A DNA stretch of 64,000 nucleotides, from NCBI RefSeq assembly GCF_037038585.1, contig NC_092521.1:73262898-73326897 (forward strand), in the 5' to 3' direction. This document shows positions 1-9,900 of the stretch, piece by piece. The notes beneath the pieces are model-generated. The model was given only the letters and a program-made list of their open reading frames with translations, did not search any database and was not told where the DNA came from. Each line of letters begins with the position of its first letter. Position 1 is the first letter of the stretch. Origin of the DNA: Patagioenas fasciata (Eukaryota > Chordata > Aves > Columbiformes > Columbidae). Position numbers and translations under genes: made by a program.

Positions 1-1018
1 TAACCATGTGCTTATTTCAGTAGGAAGTCAGTATTTCCCTTTTATTCTTTGCCTAGAAAATCTTGTACCATGAAGGAGATATTAAAATGGTATCCTTGCC
101 TTCCAGGGGGAGGTTTTGGGGTGGACCACAGGGTGTTAGAGGTGGGAGATAGCTGAGACCACTGGGCTGTCTCTGGGTATCCATCACCTTTCTGGCCCTA
201 ACTGCCCCAGACCGAGACACTGGTCCTCTCCCTTCTCTGGAGCTGAGTGCAACATCTCCTCTGAGCAGGAGATTGTCCCCTAGCAGCCCAGCCAGGGCCA
301 CCTGTGAACTGGGCAGCAGAAGTATCACCAGCAACTGCCCTATTAAATCACAGAGAACAAAGCAGGCAGGAAAAGGGTGGTAAAGCAAAGAGCAGATGTC
401 AGTGGTTAACCTAACCCTCTATTCATCATCAGCTGTACTGGCTGTAATGCCTTCCCATGGACTCATTACAGAGGACAGCTGGAGGGGCTACAGGATGTGC
501 TGCTGATTCACAGTGATACCCCTTGACTGATCAGTCAGAGCATTAATAAGTTTCCTAGCAACATTAACACTACTTCATGTAAAACAGAGACCCAGGAGAC
601 CATAGCCTCATAGCTCTAGTCCTGGTTTTACACACCCTGCCCTCTCTGGCAGGCTTCTCCTCATTTGACTCCTTGAATCTGTCTGTGGGAGTCAAGAGGA
701 TGAAAATAATGAACAGAAAGCTGAGCCCTTACTTACCTCTTTACAAAATAAGGTCTTCCTTTCCTGAAGCTGTATGGGAAGGCACCCCACACAGAGGGGA
801 AGGCAAGTGACTGAGAGGAGAAAGGGAGGTTGTCTAGTCTCAGACACTGAATGTCCAAAATCAAAATGCCCAGAGAGACATCAGCAATATAAAATCCAGG
901 AAATATCTGAAGAGGCTTCTGGAGAACTTTTCTCCTGATCTCAGGACTTTTTATAGGTGCTTGGGAACCTGATTCTGAAATATCTGCTCTGGCTACTACA
1001 AACTAGTAGCTGTCGGGC
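1..1018. other. No gene or repeat recognised
   Basis: This stretch is moderately GC-rich around positions 90-380 and AT-rich elsewhere. A 111-codon open frame lies on the minus strand at 53-388, but its translation has no domain or family signature I recognise, and no promoter or splice pattern supports it. I see no repeat family here. Confidence 0.5.
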
Positions 1019-1249
1019 TAGATGTGAGGAAGACACAAGGAAGAAAGTTTTTGCAATGAGAGTGCTGAAACACAGGAACAGGTTGGCCAGGGAGGTGGTA
1101 GATGCCCCATCCCTGGAAACATTCAAGGCCAGGCTGGACTTGCTCTGAGCAACCTGATCTAGTTGAAGATGTCCCTGCTCATTTCAGGAGGATTGGATTA
1201 GATGATCTTTGAAGGTCCCTTCCAACCCAAACTATTCTATGAATCTATG
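1019..1249 (+). mobile_element. CR1 LINE, 5'-truncated 3' end
   Basis: Only the last ~230 bp of a CR1 retrotransposon remain. The open frame ending at 1148 encodes the C-terminal tail of CR1 ORF2, with the family signature RLAREVVDAPSLETFK (normally N-R-L-P-R-E-V-V-x-x-P-S-L). The 3' UTR follows, with the GGTCCCTTCCAACCC segment, and ends in the tail ATTCTATGAATCTATG at 1234-1249, a diverged 8-bp terminal repeat. CR1 elements usually lack poly(A) tails and are usually 5'-truncated, as here. This copy has no coding capacity. The 5' boundary is approximate because homology fades around 1015-1025. Confidence 0.9.
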
Positions 1250-2091
1250 TAACAGAGGTTGTTAGCCAGTACTCTCTGTCATAGGCTAAGAAGAATACCT
1301 TATTCAGCGATGGTCTTTTAAAATAAAAGATTAGCCCTTGCTTTGGCTTTATAAGAAGCTTACATGCATAACTCATAATCAGGAAGGAGATAGTCATGCA
1401 GCCAGAGGAAAGTCTGTAGCCAGGGTTATGTAGGGTTTCAGGCACACACTGCAGTTCTCAGTTCTTCACCTGTGTACCTTGGGCTCTCTTCTCATCAGGC
1501 TGTCTGCTGTGATTCTAGCAGTTGTTTCTCAGTTGAGGTTCAAGGGGCATTTTGCAGGATTCAGGACTTGGTCCTTCCTGATGAAGTGACACTGCTTAGT
1601 ACAGCCCTTGAACTCCCAAATCAGTGTCCTTTGTCCTCTTGTGATTTTTTTGTATTTCTCAAAATTTCTATGTGCACTGTTAGGACTTATAAGTAGTATT
1701 AAGAAAACTATGGACACTTGATAAGTAGTATTTTCACCGCAGTCAAATGAATCTCTAAGGAGTACTACAGAAGTGTGCTAATTAACAACAGTCCTGGCAT
1801 ACATTTATCTACCACCCCAGTTTCACTATCCTTACCCTCATTTCAACAGATATCTAAGTATATCTTATCTAAGTTATGTTAATATCTGGAGATTGTTCCT
1901 GCGCTCATATTCCTCCTCCATTCCCATTAAATGTAATGTCTTATGATATGTATGGTGAAACCTATGATAGAAGTGTTTATAGAAGGCCTTTAATGTACCT
2001 TGCAATAGGCTTACCAGCCAAGAGAGAGGCAAAGTTGCTGCCTCCAAGTTTCTCTGGAAGTGCTTCTCAGCGAAAAATAAAATACTCCTTT
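1250..2091. other. No gene recognised
   Basis: AT-rich sequence between the CR1 fragment and the LTR. Short overlapping open frames of 60-100 codons occur on both strands (for example 1472-1696 and 1876-2181), but none shows a recognisable motif. The last one runs into the LTR. Confidence 0.5.
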
Positions 2092-2096
2092 AACAT
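2092..2096 (+). repeat. Target-site duplication (left), AACAT
   Basis: AACAT lies directly before the LTR and is repeated exactly at 3116-3120 directly after it. A perfect 5-bp direct repeat is what integration of a retrovirus of the class III/ERVL type leaves. It fixes both ends of the element. Confidence 0.85.
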
Positions 2097-2309
2097 TGTG
2101 GCAGAATGCAAACCCCCCTTTCTCCCCCCTCCCTCCTTCATCATGGAAGGAGTAGGCACATCCCCCTCTCTCTCTGTGTGAGGCTAACAGCTTCTTTTGT
2201 TTGGCCCCAGAGCACCCTGGCCAGGGCCATTAGGAGAAGGGATTGTCAAGGTGCCAGTGAGTTGCTGGGCACCTGTGACCAGTGTGAGGGATGTTTGGAG
2301 GCTTCAGGG

Positions 2310-2335
2310 GCACCCCACACGCGGTGTGGGGGTGC
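2310..2335 (+). promoter_or_regulatory. GC-rich inverted repeat in U3
   Basis: CACCCCACAC (2311-2320) and GTGTGGGGGTG (2324-2334) pair around a GCG loop with one bulged G. A flanking G-C pair extends the stem. It sits about 45 bp upstream of the TATA box. The CCCCACAC/GTGTGGGG core resembles a CACCC-box type site, so it may bind an SP/KLF factor. That role is inference. Confidence 0.5.
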
Positions 2336-2378
2336 AGAGAAGCTTCTAGAATGCCTACAGTCAGGTCTGATCAGCCAG

Positions 2379-2386
2379 TATAAAAA
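2379..2386 (+). promoter_or_regulatory. LTR TATA box
   Basis: TATAAAAA in the context CAGTATAAAAACGGGAC, with GC-rich sequence downstream. It would place transcription start near 2405-2412. It is the only strong TATA box in the LTR and lies about 280 bp from its 5' end, a normal U3 length. Confidence 0.7.
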
Positions 2387-2489
2387 CGGGACTCTCTCGT
2401 CGAGACTGGGCCCATTGTCGCTGGTCTCTCAGAGCAGCGAGCTGAAGATGCTGCTGCCGAGAGCCCCCCTCCCCAGGATGGAGACTCCA

Positions 2490-2881
2490 CTTGCCTTACT
2501 GCCACGTGTGTGAGTAAAACTTCTTGCAGGATTGCGAGTACATACATATATTCCATGCACATTTGCACGTGTAACTTCCTGTGCTTAATATAAGCACGTA
2601 TAAAATTATTTCCTCACATAATCGCACGTGTATTTATACTTTCTGTGCACATATGCACGCGTACTTTAAATTGTTTCCTCACACAATCGCGAGTGTATTT
2701 TCCTCCTGTGCTTCCACGTAAGCACGTATAGTATTCCGTGCACATTCGCACGTGTAAGTAAATTAACCCTCGCAGGATTGCGAGTGTATTATAAATTTGC
2801 CCTTGCGGAAACGCGAGTGTACGCTTTCCATACCTGTATCTCTTTAAGAATAATCCCTCACCGTGTTCAGGCAAGTGTGTA
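2490..2881 (+). repeat. Array of ~11 short stem-loops, ~31-nt period
   Basis: Clear hairpins are: 2523-2538 (CTTGCA/TGCGAG, loop GGAT), 2581-2597 (7-bp GTGCTTA/TAAGCAC), 2645-2658 (GTGCA/TGCAC), 2708-2725 (GTGCTT/AAGCAC), 2737-2752 (CGTGC/GCACG), 2769-2784 (CTCGCA/TGCGAG, loop GGAT) and 2802-2817 (CTTGCG/CGCGAG, loop GAAA). Weaker ones lie near 2556, 2612, 2678 and 2861. Start-to-start spacing is mostly 30-34 nt (one step is 24). Seven of the eleven are followed by TGTA. Two stem classes alternate, GTGC...GCAC and CTYGC...GCGAG. About 20 CpGs survive in ~310 bp of otherwise CpG-poor DNA. CACGTG E-box cores occur at several unit ends. Function is unknown. Confidence 0.75.
2510..2515 (+). promoter_or_regulatory. 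Possible 5' splice site in the LTR leader
   Basis: GTGAGT followed by AAAA matches the intronic part of a vertebrate donor site. It lies about 100 nt after the predicted transcription start. A short ATG frame (2448-2513) ends with a stop that overlaps this site. If used, the stem-loop array just downstream would be intronic in spliced viral RNA. Sequence-only support, so confidence is low. Confidence 0.35.
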
Positions 2882-3054
2882 CTCCTCTGGGACTCAGGGG
2901 TGGTTCCAGCATTGTTTTGGGTGAAGCCACGTGCATGCACTCTGTGGACCGCCTGTTGTACCAGTTACTGCCCCTTAATAATTTTCCTCAACTGATACCC
3001 GAACCTATATTTAAGTCACTTTTGGAGTGCTAAAACCCTGTTTCTCACAGGTTT

Positions 3055-3060
3055 AATAAA
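3055..3060 (+). terminator. LTR poly(A) signal AATAAA
   Basis: AATAAA followed by AGTTGTTTTGGACTCTGTTG, a G/T-rich downstream element. Cleavage would fall near 3070-3080 and leave a U5 of only ~40 bp. With the start near 2408, R would be about 650-670 nt, unusually long. Confidence 0.7.
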
Positions 3061-3115
3061 AGTTGTTTTGGACTCTGTTGTCCCTTAAACTAATCTCGGG
3101 GTGCATTTCGTGACA

Positions 3116-3120
3116 AACAT
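3116..3120 (+). repeat. Target-site duplication (right), AACAT
   Basis: Exact copy of the pentamer at 2092-2096, immediately after the terminal ACA of the LTR. Confidence 0.85.
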
Positions 3121-3930
3121 AGCTCCTGGTTGGAATATATTATAGTAGTTTTCCTTGGGGTTTAAATTTGTTAATAAAGATTGAATTTCAAACTCCAGTA
3201 TTAAAATGTATACTCTTTCACATATGACTTTAAGATGTGTTTGAGACTTTAAAATATAATTTCCATACTGAATTCATTAGCTATATTACAATGTTTGTTA
3301 CTTTTCCACTGTCACTGAATGAGAATTTCATAATCCCAGGTTCATAATTTTCTACATATACTGGCATAGTGACTGGCTTGCAAAACTATGAGATTGTGAT
3401 TCATTTTGTTTTAATGTTCTGGTCCATGCTGTTAACCCAGATATTTTTGTACCAGAAAACTTTTATTTCTTCTGGTTTAAAACCAGTCATTCCTTCAGCA
3501 TGAGTAACCATGAGTGAGATCAACTGATGTCAACATAAGAGATCTGTAACTTAATTCTGACTATATTTGTACATATAAAATTAGAATCTAAGAAAGGTAA
3601 GCTTAAATGAATCATAGTTTTCTCCTTTTTTTGCATCAAAGACCACCAAAGGTCATATTTAAATTGCCAATTTTACCTTTAATATTTTATGTATAGCTAT
3701 ATTTATATGTATGCACATAGAGGGGAATAATTATGGGAAAAATGTAGGCCATGATTCTCACTGAGAATACACTACCTTTAAGAATAATTAACCAAAAGGC
3801 AAAAGTTCAGTATTTTGTGGTAGAGTGAGACAAATCTAATACATACATGTGGTTCTAGCTAGGTGCTCATTTTGCACAAATAGTAATATAAGGTCCTTCC
3901 CATCTGTTAAGCTCTGAGAAACTGCCTGAC
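3121..3930. other. Unique AT-rich DNA
   Basis: No open frame of note, no repeat family and no RNA gene seen. Confidence 0.5.
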
Positions 3931-4009
3931 ATAATAATAATAATAATAATGATAATAATAATAATAATAACAACAACAATAACAGCAACAATAACAACAA
4001 CAACAACAT
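3931..4009 (+). repeat. Microsatellite (TAA)n grading into (CAA)n
   Basis: Runs of ATA/TAA triplets with one TGA interruption change after position 3969 into CAA/TAA/CAG triplets. It is a compound trinucleotide array of about 79 bp, located ~130 bp upstream of the CR1. Confidence 0.9.
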
Positions 4010-4137
4010 AAAACCTGTTTCTATCTCAACTGCTTAAAGGCATCTGTATGTTTGCATATTCAGAACACCTATTTGCATACACAATTATAATCACCAGTTT
4101 CTTAAACATTCATGTAATTACACGCCTGTCTTGGGCT

Positions 4138-6977
4138 TTGAACTTTGGCTTTTTACCAGCCTCAGCGGAGACAAATGCAACGGTGGCATGCCAAAGTTGA
4201 GGGAAAGAGTGAGGTCTTTTGGTCTGCCATCTCAATGGAGGCAGGGGATGGAGAGCCATGTGGTAGCAAAGACACAAGGATTATAGGTGTGTTAGAAACC
4301 ATGGAAATGACTAAGAATGGTCACAAAGGAATTAGGGCTTCACACAGCAAAAAGGTGGCGGGATCAATGGCCCAGCTGAAGGGCATCTACACCAATGCAC
4401 ACAATATGGGCAACAAACAGGAAGAGCTGGAAGCCACTGTGCAGCAGAAAAAAAAATTTAGTTGTCATCACAGAAACATGGTGGAATGACTCCCACAACT
4501 CTTCAGAATGGATAGGGAAAGAAGAGGAGGTGGGGTAGCCCTGTATGAATGGTTTAATTGTCTAGAGCTTGATAAATATGTGAATAGGTTTGAGTGCTTA
4601 TGGGTAAGAATCAGGGGGAAGATCAACAAGGCAGATATCCTGGTGGGAGTCTGTTACAGACCACCTAACCAGAATGAAGAAGCAGAGAAAATATTCTGCA
4701 GGCAGCTGGGAGAAATTTCACGATCACTAGTCCTTGTTGTCATAGGAGAGCTCAGCTTACCAGAAAATACAATACAGCAGAGAGGAAACAGTCTAGGAGC
4801 CTCCTGAAGTATATGGAAGACAACTTCCTGATACAGCTGATCAGTGAGCCAACTAAGGAAGGCACCCCCCTAGACCTGTTTGCAAATAGAGGACTCATGG
4901 ATAATGTGAAAGTCAGAGGTTACCTTGGGCATAGTAATCTTGAAATGAAAAAGTTTTCTGTTCTTGGAGAAGTCAGGGGGTTGATCAGCTGAACTGCTAC
5001 CTTGGACTTCCAAAGGGCAGACTTTGACCTGTTTGGGAGGCTGATTGGCAGAGTCCCTTGGGAGACAGTCCTGAAGTCCAGGAGTCCAGAAAGGCTGGTT
5101 GCTATTCAAAAAGGAAATCTTGGAGGTGCAGGGGCAGGCTGTCCCAGTGTACCAGAACACAAACTGGCTGAATAGAGAGCTGCAGCTAGAACTCAGGAAT
5201 AAAAGAAGAATTTATAACCTTTGAAAGAAGGGGCAGGCAGCTCAGGAGGACTGCAAGGATTCCATTAAGTTATGCAGAGAGAAAATTACAAGGGCCAACT
5301 AGAGCTCAGCCTGGCTACTGCTCTAAAAGGCAACAAGAAATGCTTCTGTAAATACATCATCAACAAAAGGAGAGCTAAGGAGAATCTCCACCCTCTGAGG
5401 GATACAGGTGGGAAACATAGTGACAGAGTATGAAGAAAAGGCTGAGGTACAAATGCCTTCTTTGCTTTAGTCTTTAATAGTCAGACCAGTTGTGCTCCAG
5501 GCATCCAGTCCCCTGAGCTGGAAGACAGGGATGAGGAGCAGAATGAAGCCCAAATAATCTAAGCGGAAATGGTTAGTGACCTGCTAACCCACCACTTACA
5601 CAAGCACAGGTCTATGGAGCCAAATGAGATCCATCCAAAGGTGCTGAGGAGGCTGGCAGAAGTGGTCACCAAGCCACTTCCCATTATTTAATAGCAGTTC
5701 TGGCTAACTGGGAGATCCCAGTTGACTAGAAGTTGGAAAATGTGACACCCATCTACAAAAAGGGCCAGAAGGAGGATCCAGGGAATTACAGTCCTGTCAG
5801 TCTGACCTTGGTGCCAGGGAAAGTCATGGAGTGCCATCATATGGCACATACAAGATAACCAAGATATCAGGCCCCATCAGCATGGGTTTATAGAAGCTAG
5901 GTCCTGCTTAACCAACTTCATATCCTTCTATGACAAGACGAACCACCTGATGGATGAGGAAAAGGTTGTGGATGTTGTGTACTTAGATTTCAGTGAAGCC
6001 TTTTGCACTGTTTCCCACAGCATTCTCCTGGAGAAACTGTCAGCTCATGGCTTGGAGGAGCATACTCTTCAGCCAGTGAAGAACTGTCTCTGAAGCTGGG
6101 CCCAAAGACTGGTGGTGAATGCAGTCAAATCCAGTTGTGGCAAGTCAAGTTGGGTGGGAGTCTTGATGTGCTGGAGCGTAGGAAGGCCCTACAGAGTGAT
6201 CTGGACCAGCTGGATCATTGGGTTGATGCCAGTTGTATGAGGTTTAGCAAGGCCAAGTGCCAGGTCCTGCATTTGGGTCACAACTCCAGACAATGATACA
6301 GGCTTGGGGAAGAGCAGCTGGAAAGCTGCCCAGCAGAAAAGGATCTGGGGAACTTGCTTGACAGCCAGCTGAATATGAGCCAGCAGTGTGCCCAGGTGAC
6401 CAAAAAGGGTGTATCAAGAATAGCGTGGCCAGCAGGACTAGGAAAGTGATTGGCCCCATGTACTAGGCACTGGTGAGGTGCAGTCTTGAATACTGTGTTC
6501 AGTTTTTGGCCTCTCACTACAAGAAAGACATTGAGATGCTGCAGAGAGTTCAGAGAAGCTGGTGAAGGGTCTAGAACACAAATCTTATGAGGAGCACCTG
6601 AGGAAACTGAGGCTGTTTAGCCTGGAGAAAAGGAGGCTGAGGGGAAACCTTATCGCTGCCTACAACTACCTGAAAAGGAGTTGTAGCATGAAGGGTGTTG
6701 GTCTCTTCTTCGAAGCAGCAAGTGATAGGATGAGAGGAAATGGCCTCAAATTGTGCCAAAGGAGGTTTAGATTGGATATTAGAAAAAATTTCTTCACAGA
6801 AAGGTTTGTCAGGAATTGGAACAGGCTGCCCAGGGAAGTGGTGGAGTCACCATCCCTGCAGGTGTTTAAAAGATGTATAGATGAGGTGCTTAGGAACATA
6901 GTTTAGTGCTAGAGTTAGGTTAATGGTTAGACTCGATGGTCTTAAGTGTCTCTTCCAACCAAAATTATTCTATGAAA
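4138..6977 (+). mobile_element. CR1 LINE, long but broken copy
   Basis: About 2.84 kb of CR1 in sense orientation, compared with ~4.5 kb for a full element. It carries the end of the ORF1 region, most of ORF2 and the 3' UTR, which ends in the GTCTCTTCCAACC segment and a single ATTCTATG tail (6967-6974). The 5' end is missing. Small deletions and frameshifts are frequent, including loss of ~30 bp near 4495-4505 compared with the CR1 pattern I know. CR1 inserts without clear target duplications and none is visible. The high number of differences indicates an old insertion. Confidence 0.92.
4370..6906 (+). pseudogene. CR1 ORF2 remnant: endonuclease plus reverse transcriptase
   Basis: In functional elements this protein nicks target DNA (APE-type endonuclease) and copies the RNA (reverse transcriptase). 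The endonuclease starts with YTNAHNMGNKQEELEA (from ~4390). ITETWW (~4470) keeps its catalytic Glu but lies in another frame after a shift in the A-run at 4447-4457. VGVCYRPPNQ follows (~4650). The usual GDFN motif reads GELS and the usual SDHE reads SNLE (~4935), so catalytic residues are lost. In the reverse transcriptase, GNYSPVSLT (~5785) and YLDFSEAF (~5980) are present. A deletion at ~6140-6150 joins the VNAVKSS region to LGGSLDVLER and removes the catalytic FADD segment. The C-terminal part (6562-6906) is the best preserved and remains open. The gene is dead several times over. Confidence 0.88.
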
Positions 6978-9900
6978 TAAAGGAGAACCAAAATAGTCAT
7001 CAGATTCCCATCTCCACAATTTTTTTTCTAGAGGTTACTTCGGTTGTTCAAAAAGAAGTTTCTTTGAAGCCTTTTCTTTTTAAATTGGGAGAAGGGGAAG
7101 AGCTTGTCAGTGCAAAAAAACCACCTAAAATATATTTTATTTTTCAGGAAAAACCTATAGATCACTAACTGCATTTTTGTATGCAAAATTACTATGAAAA
7201 GTTATCCTATTAAATAACCCTGTACTTTTTGTCTGTGTTCTTGCCTTCCTTTAATCTGATGTTGAGAAGTTCATTGTTTTTTCTGGAAGAGACAAATAGA
7301 TAAATTCATCTGCTCTAATGCAAAAATTTTAGTTATTTTTTCCTTTTTTATTTTCCTTTGTTTCTGTGATGTGCTTCTGATATTGCCTGATCCACTAAAA
7401 CGCTAGAAATACATCCAGAAAATAACTTTCATCTACTTGTGCTAACATTTTAGCCTCACGTGCACAGAAAGATATATCCACCATTGCAATATGAACAGGA
7501 GTCCAGTCTCTTTGGGATCAGACTTGCAAAATCCTACATGGCCCATAGAAAATGTTCTGTTCCTTCATCACACTTTGATGTTAGATAATGATTTATTAAT
7601 GAGTTTATATAGCCCATTGTGATGCCCTGAAGAGGTACTCAGGATGTACTTATCCAGAATCTCACAACTACAGTAAGTGTGGTTAACCAAGCTGTATTGC
7701 TTTATTCCTTAGTGTTATTAACAGAAGAAAGGGTATCAAAAATTTATTATAAAAGCATAGATTATCGTTTATTGAGGCTTATGAACTCTTTGTTTTAAGT
7801 TTTATACTCACATAAAAACGTCTAAATTCATCTAGTCTTTTAGGTCTGACAATATGAAGGTAAAACAAGGTGAATTTAACAAATAGATTGGAGAAACGCA
7901 AAGAAAATTGTCTGAATGTTTTCTTATAAAGAAAAAACAAACAGGACAAAATACAAATAAAAGATTTCTCTTTCAGTATGATGCAATATATTTTTCCTCT
8001 TGACCATGCTTTGGAAGAACATATAATGTTATGACTGACATGAAAGTGAATGCTGTAGTACTGAGGAGAGGTAATATAACATTAAAAGTAATGTAATATT
8101 AATATTTGATGTTGTTTATAGAGGAGCCCAGTGCTTTGACCCATTAAAACAAAGTGATGAATTTTGAAAAGTTGGATGGAAATTTGTAGATAACAGTTTA
8201 AAGGAAGAACAAGTGAAAAGGAAATGTTATTAACTGTGCTGGGTTTCTTTTTCTCAACAAATCCACACTGTAATGGAAAGGTGGCAATAGAAGACACGAA
8301 TGTTTCTATAAATGTTCTGAACATTTGGTATGGAGTTCCAATTTTTGATTAGCTAACCTGAAAGGGACCGATTGGTATGCTTGATACTTTTTTAGCTCAT
8401 ATTAACCTTCATCTTCTGTTATTGTTGAGAATAAGGATGGATACTCGACTTTCAAAATCCCTAAATATACTTCCCTAAGGGAAAGAAGTCTTTTACTAGA
8501 TCACTTAATCTTAATTGACGCTGTTGATATTAGCGTTTAACATCAGCATTGGCCTAAAGAATCTTGTATAAGGAGAAATCCTAAAGGTTATGAATTTTTC
8601 TTGTCAGGAAAAATTAAACTCTCAAAGGAGCCAGATTCAGAAGTGTGTGTTTTCTTATCTTTGAAAGTATATTGAAACACCTTGGAACTTGCAGGGTTGT
8701 TTGATTGATAGATCTTTTTGATTTCAGAAGCCAATAAAACAAGACATGTCCAATGCGCACAAGTCTTGAATTCAGTGTCACAGTTGAATCCCAGACAGAA
8801 AGTCTTTTTTCAAGTGTATTCGTGGAGAAGACTCAAAAGCTTTGATGGAAGTTGAAACAGACCCCTACTCATCTCAATAAATGAATTCAGCGTTTCTGGG
8901 GCAGCACCATCCTTTGCACCAAATAAGAGATATGGTACAGTCTTTCCAACGTGACATCAGCAGAAGCGAAATAATGTAATGTGCGTATTATAATTTCAGA
9001 AATTAAATGGAGAAACTTTTCATTTGTGAGTTTATATTTAAAATTCGCGTATATATTATGCATACTAACTACAGAGTTATTTAGGAAATACAGTACTTCT
9101 TTTACTGTACTCTCTTAAAAACCCCTGAGGTATTACTGGTTACAGATCATAACAATAGTATTAGGCTTATGGACAATACCCTCCACCCATGTCATTCCAG
9201 AAAACCTTAGCAATGATTTCCATAGTCATCATATGCACCATAATGTACTGTAGCTTTTCTGAAAATAGTAATATAATTTTGTGAGGAAAATATTTACTAC
9301 CTTCTGGTTGCTTGTTAAAGTGATCCAGCAGCTCAGGAAAAAGAGAGTTAGCATTCAGTGATTAATTGTCATTATGATGGCAACGACCAATGCTTCATGG
9401 GTCAGCATTACACTTTGACTTTAGAGTATGGTTCTTAAAAACATTATTCAGAAAGAAATTCAAACTGTTGTGTTTCACCTAAGGTTCAAATACAGAAAAA
9501 TGGGTGCTTCAGACTTAAAAATTTGCTTAAAACAAAAGATACTTCTCAATGTTGTTCTAGAATAGAATGCTCTTCAAAATCAAGGCCTGACAAAATAGAA
9601 GTATCTATCACAAAATGCAGACTTAAAATAACTAAATGTCAGCGGAGAGCTATAGATATTACAAATTATTATTTCTTTTTAATCTGTTTGGAATTAGAAA
9701 TAACTGTGTTGATAGTTCTTTATTCCAAAGCACGTAATGAGCAATTATATCACACATGATAGATTCAGCAGTGAAATATCATCAGTTGACAGCTGGGTCT
9801 TTCACAAACATAACAGAGTATGAACATGAAAGAGACTAGAACTAACCATCTGCCAAAAAAGACTGCATTACAAATTTAAAAACAAAACATAACAGCAAAC

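Larger units (their letters stand above)
2097..3115 (+). mobile_element. Solo LTR of an endogenous retrovirus (1,019 bp)
   Basis: The element starts TGTGGCAGAATGC and ends GCATTTCGTGACA, which are imperfect inverted repeats (9 of 13 match) bounded by TG...CA. Flanking AACAT on both sides is a target-site duplication. Inside, in the expected order, are a TATA box (2379-2386), a stem-loop array (2490-2881), an AATAAA poly(A) signal (3055-3060) and a TG-rich downstream element (about 3062-3082). No internal gag, pol or env sequence is present, so this is a solo LTR left by recombination between two LTRs. The 5-bp duplication favours ERVL; ERV1 usually gives 4 bp and ERVK 6 bp. I do not recognise the subfamily. 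The perfect duplication and many surviving CpGs suggest a fairly young insertion. Confidence 0.85.

Noticed and set aside
53-388. 111-codon minus-strand frame
   Set aside because: GC-richer patch raises open-frame length; no motif, signal or neighbour supports a gene.
2523-2881. Regularly spaced palindromes resembling a CRISPR array
   Set aside because: Units differ from each other, spacers are not unique inserts, and the array lies wholly within a retroviral LTR of a vertebrate genome.
4145-4489. Possible host gene with Lys/Gln-rich product
   Set aside because: It is the ORF1/ORF2 junction region of the CR1 element.
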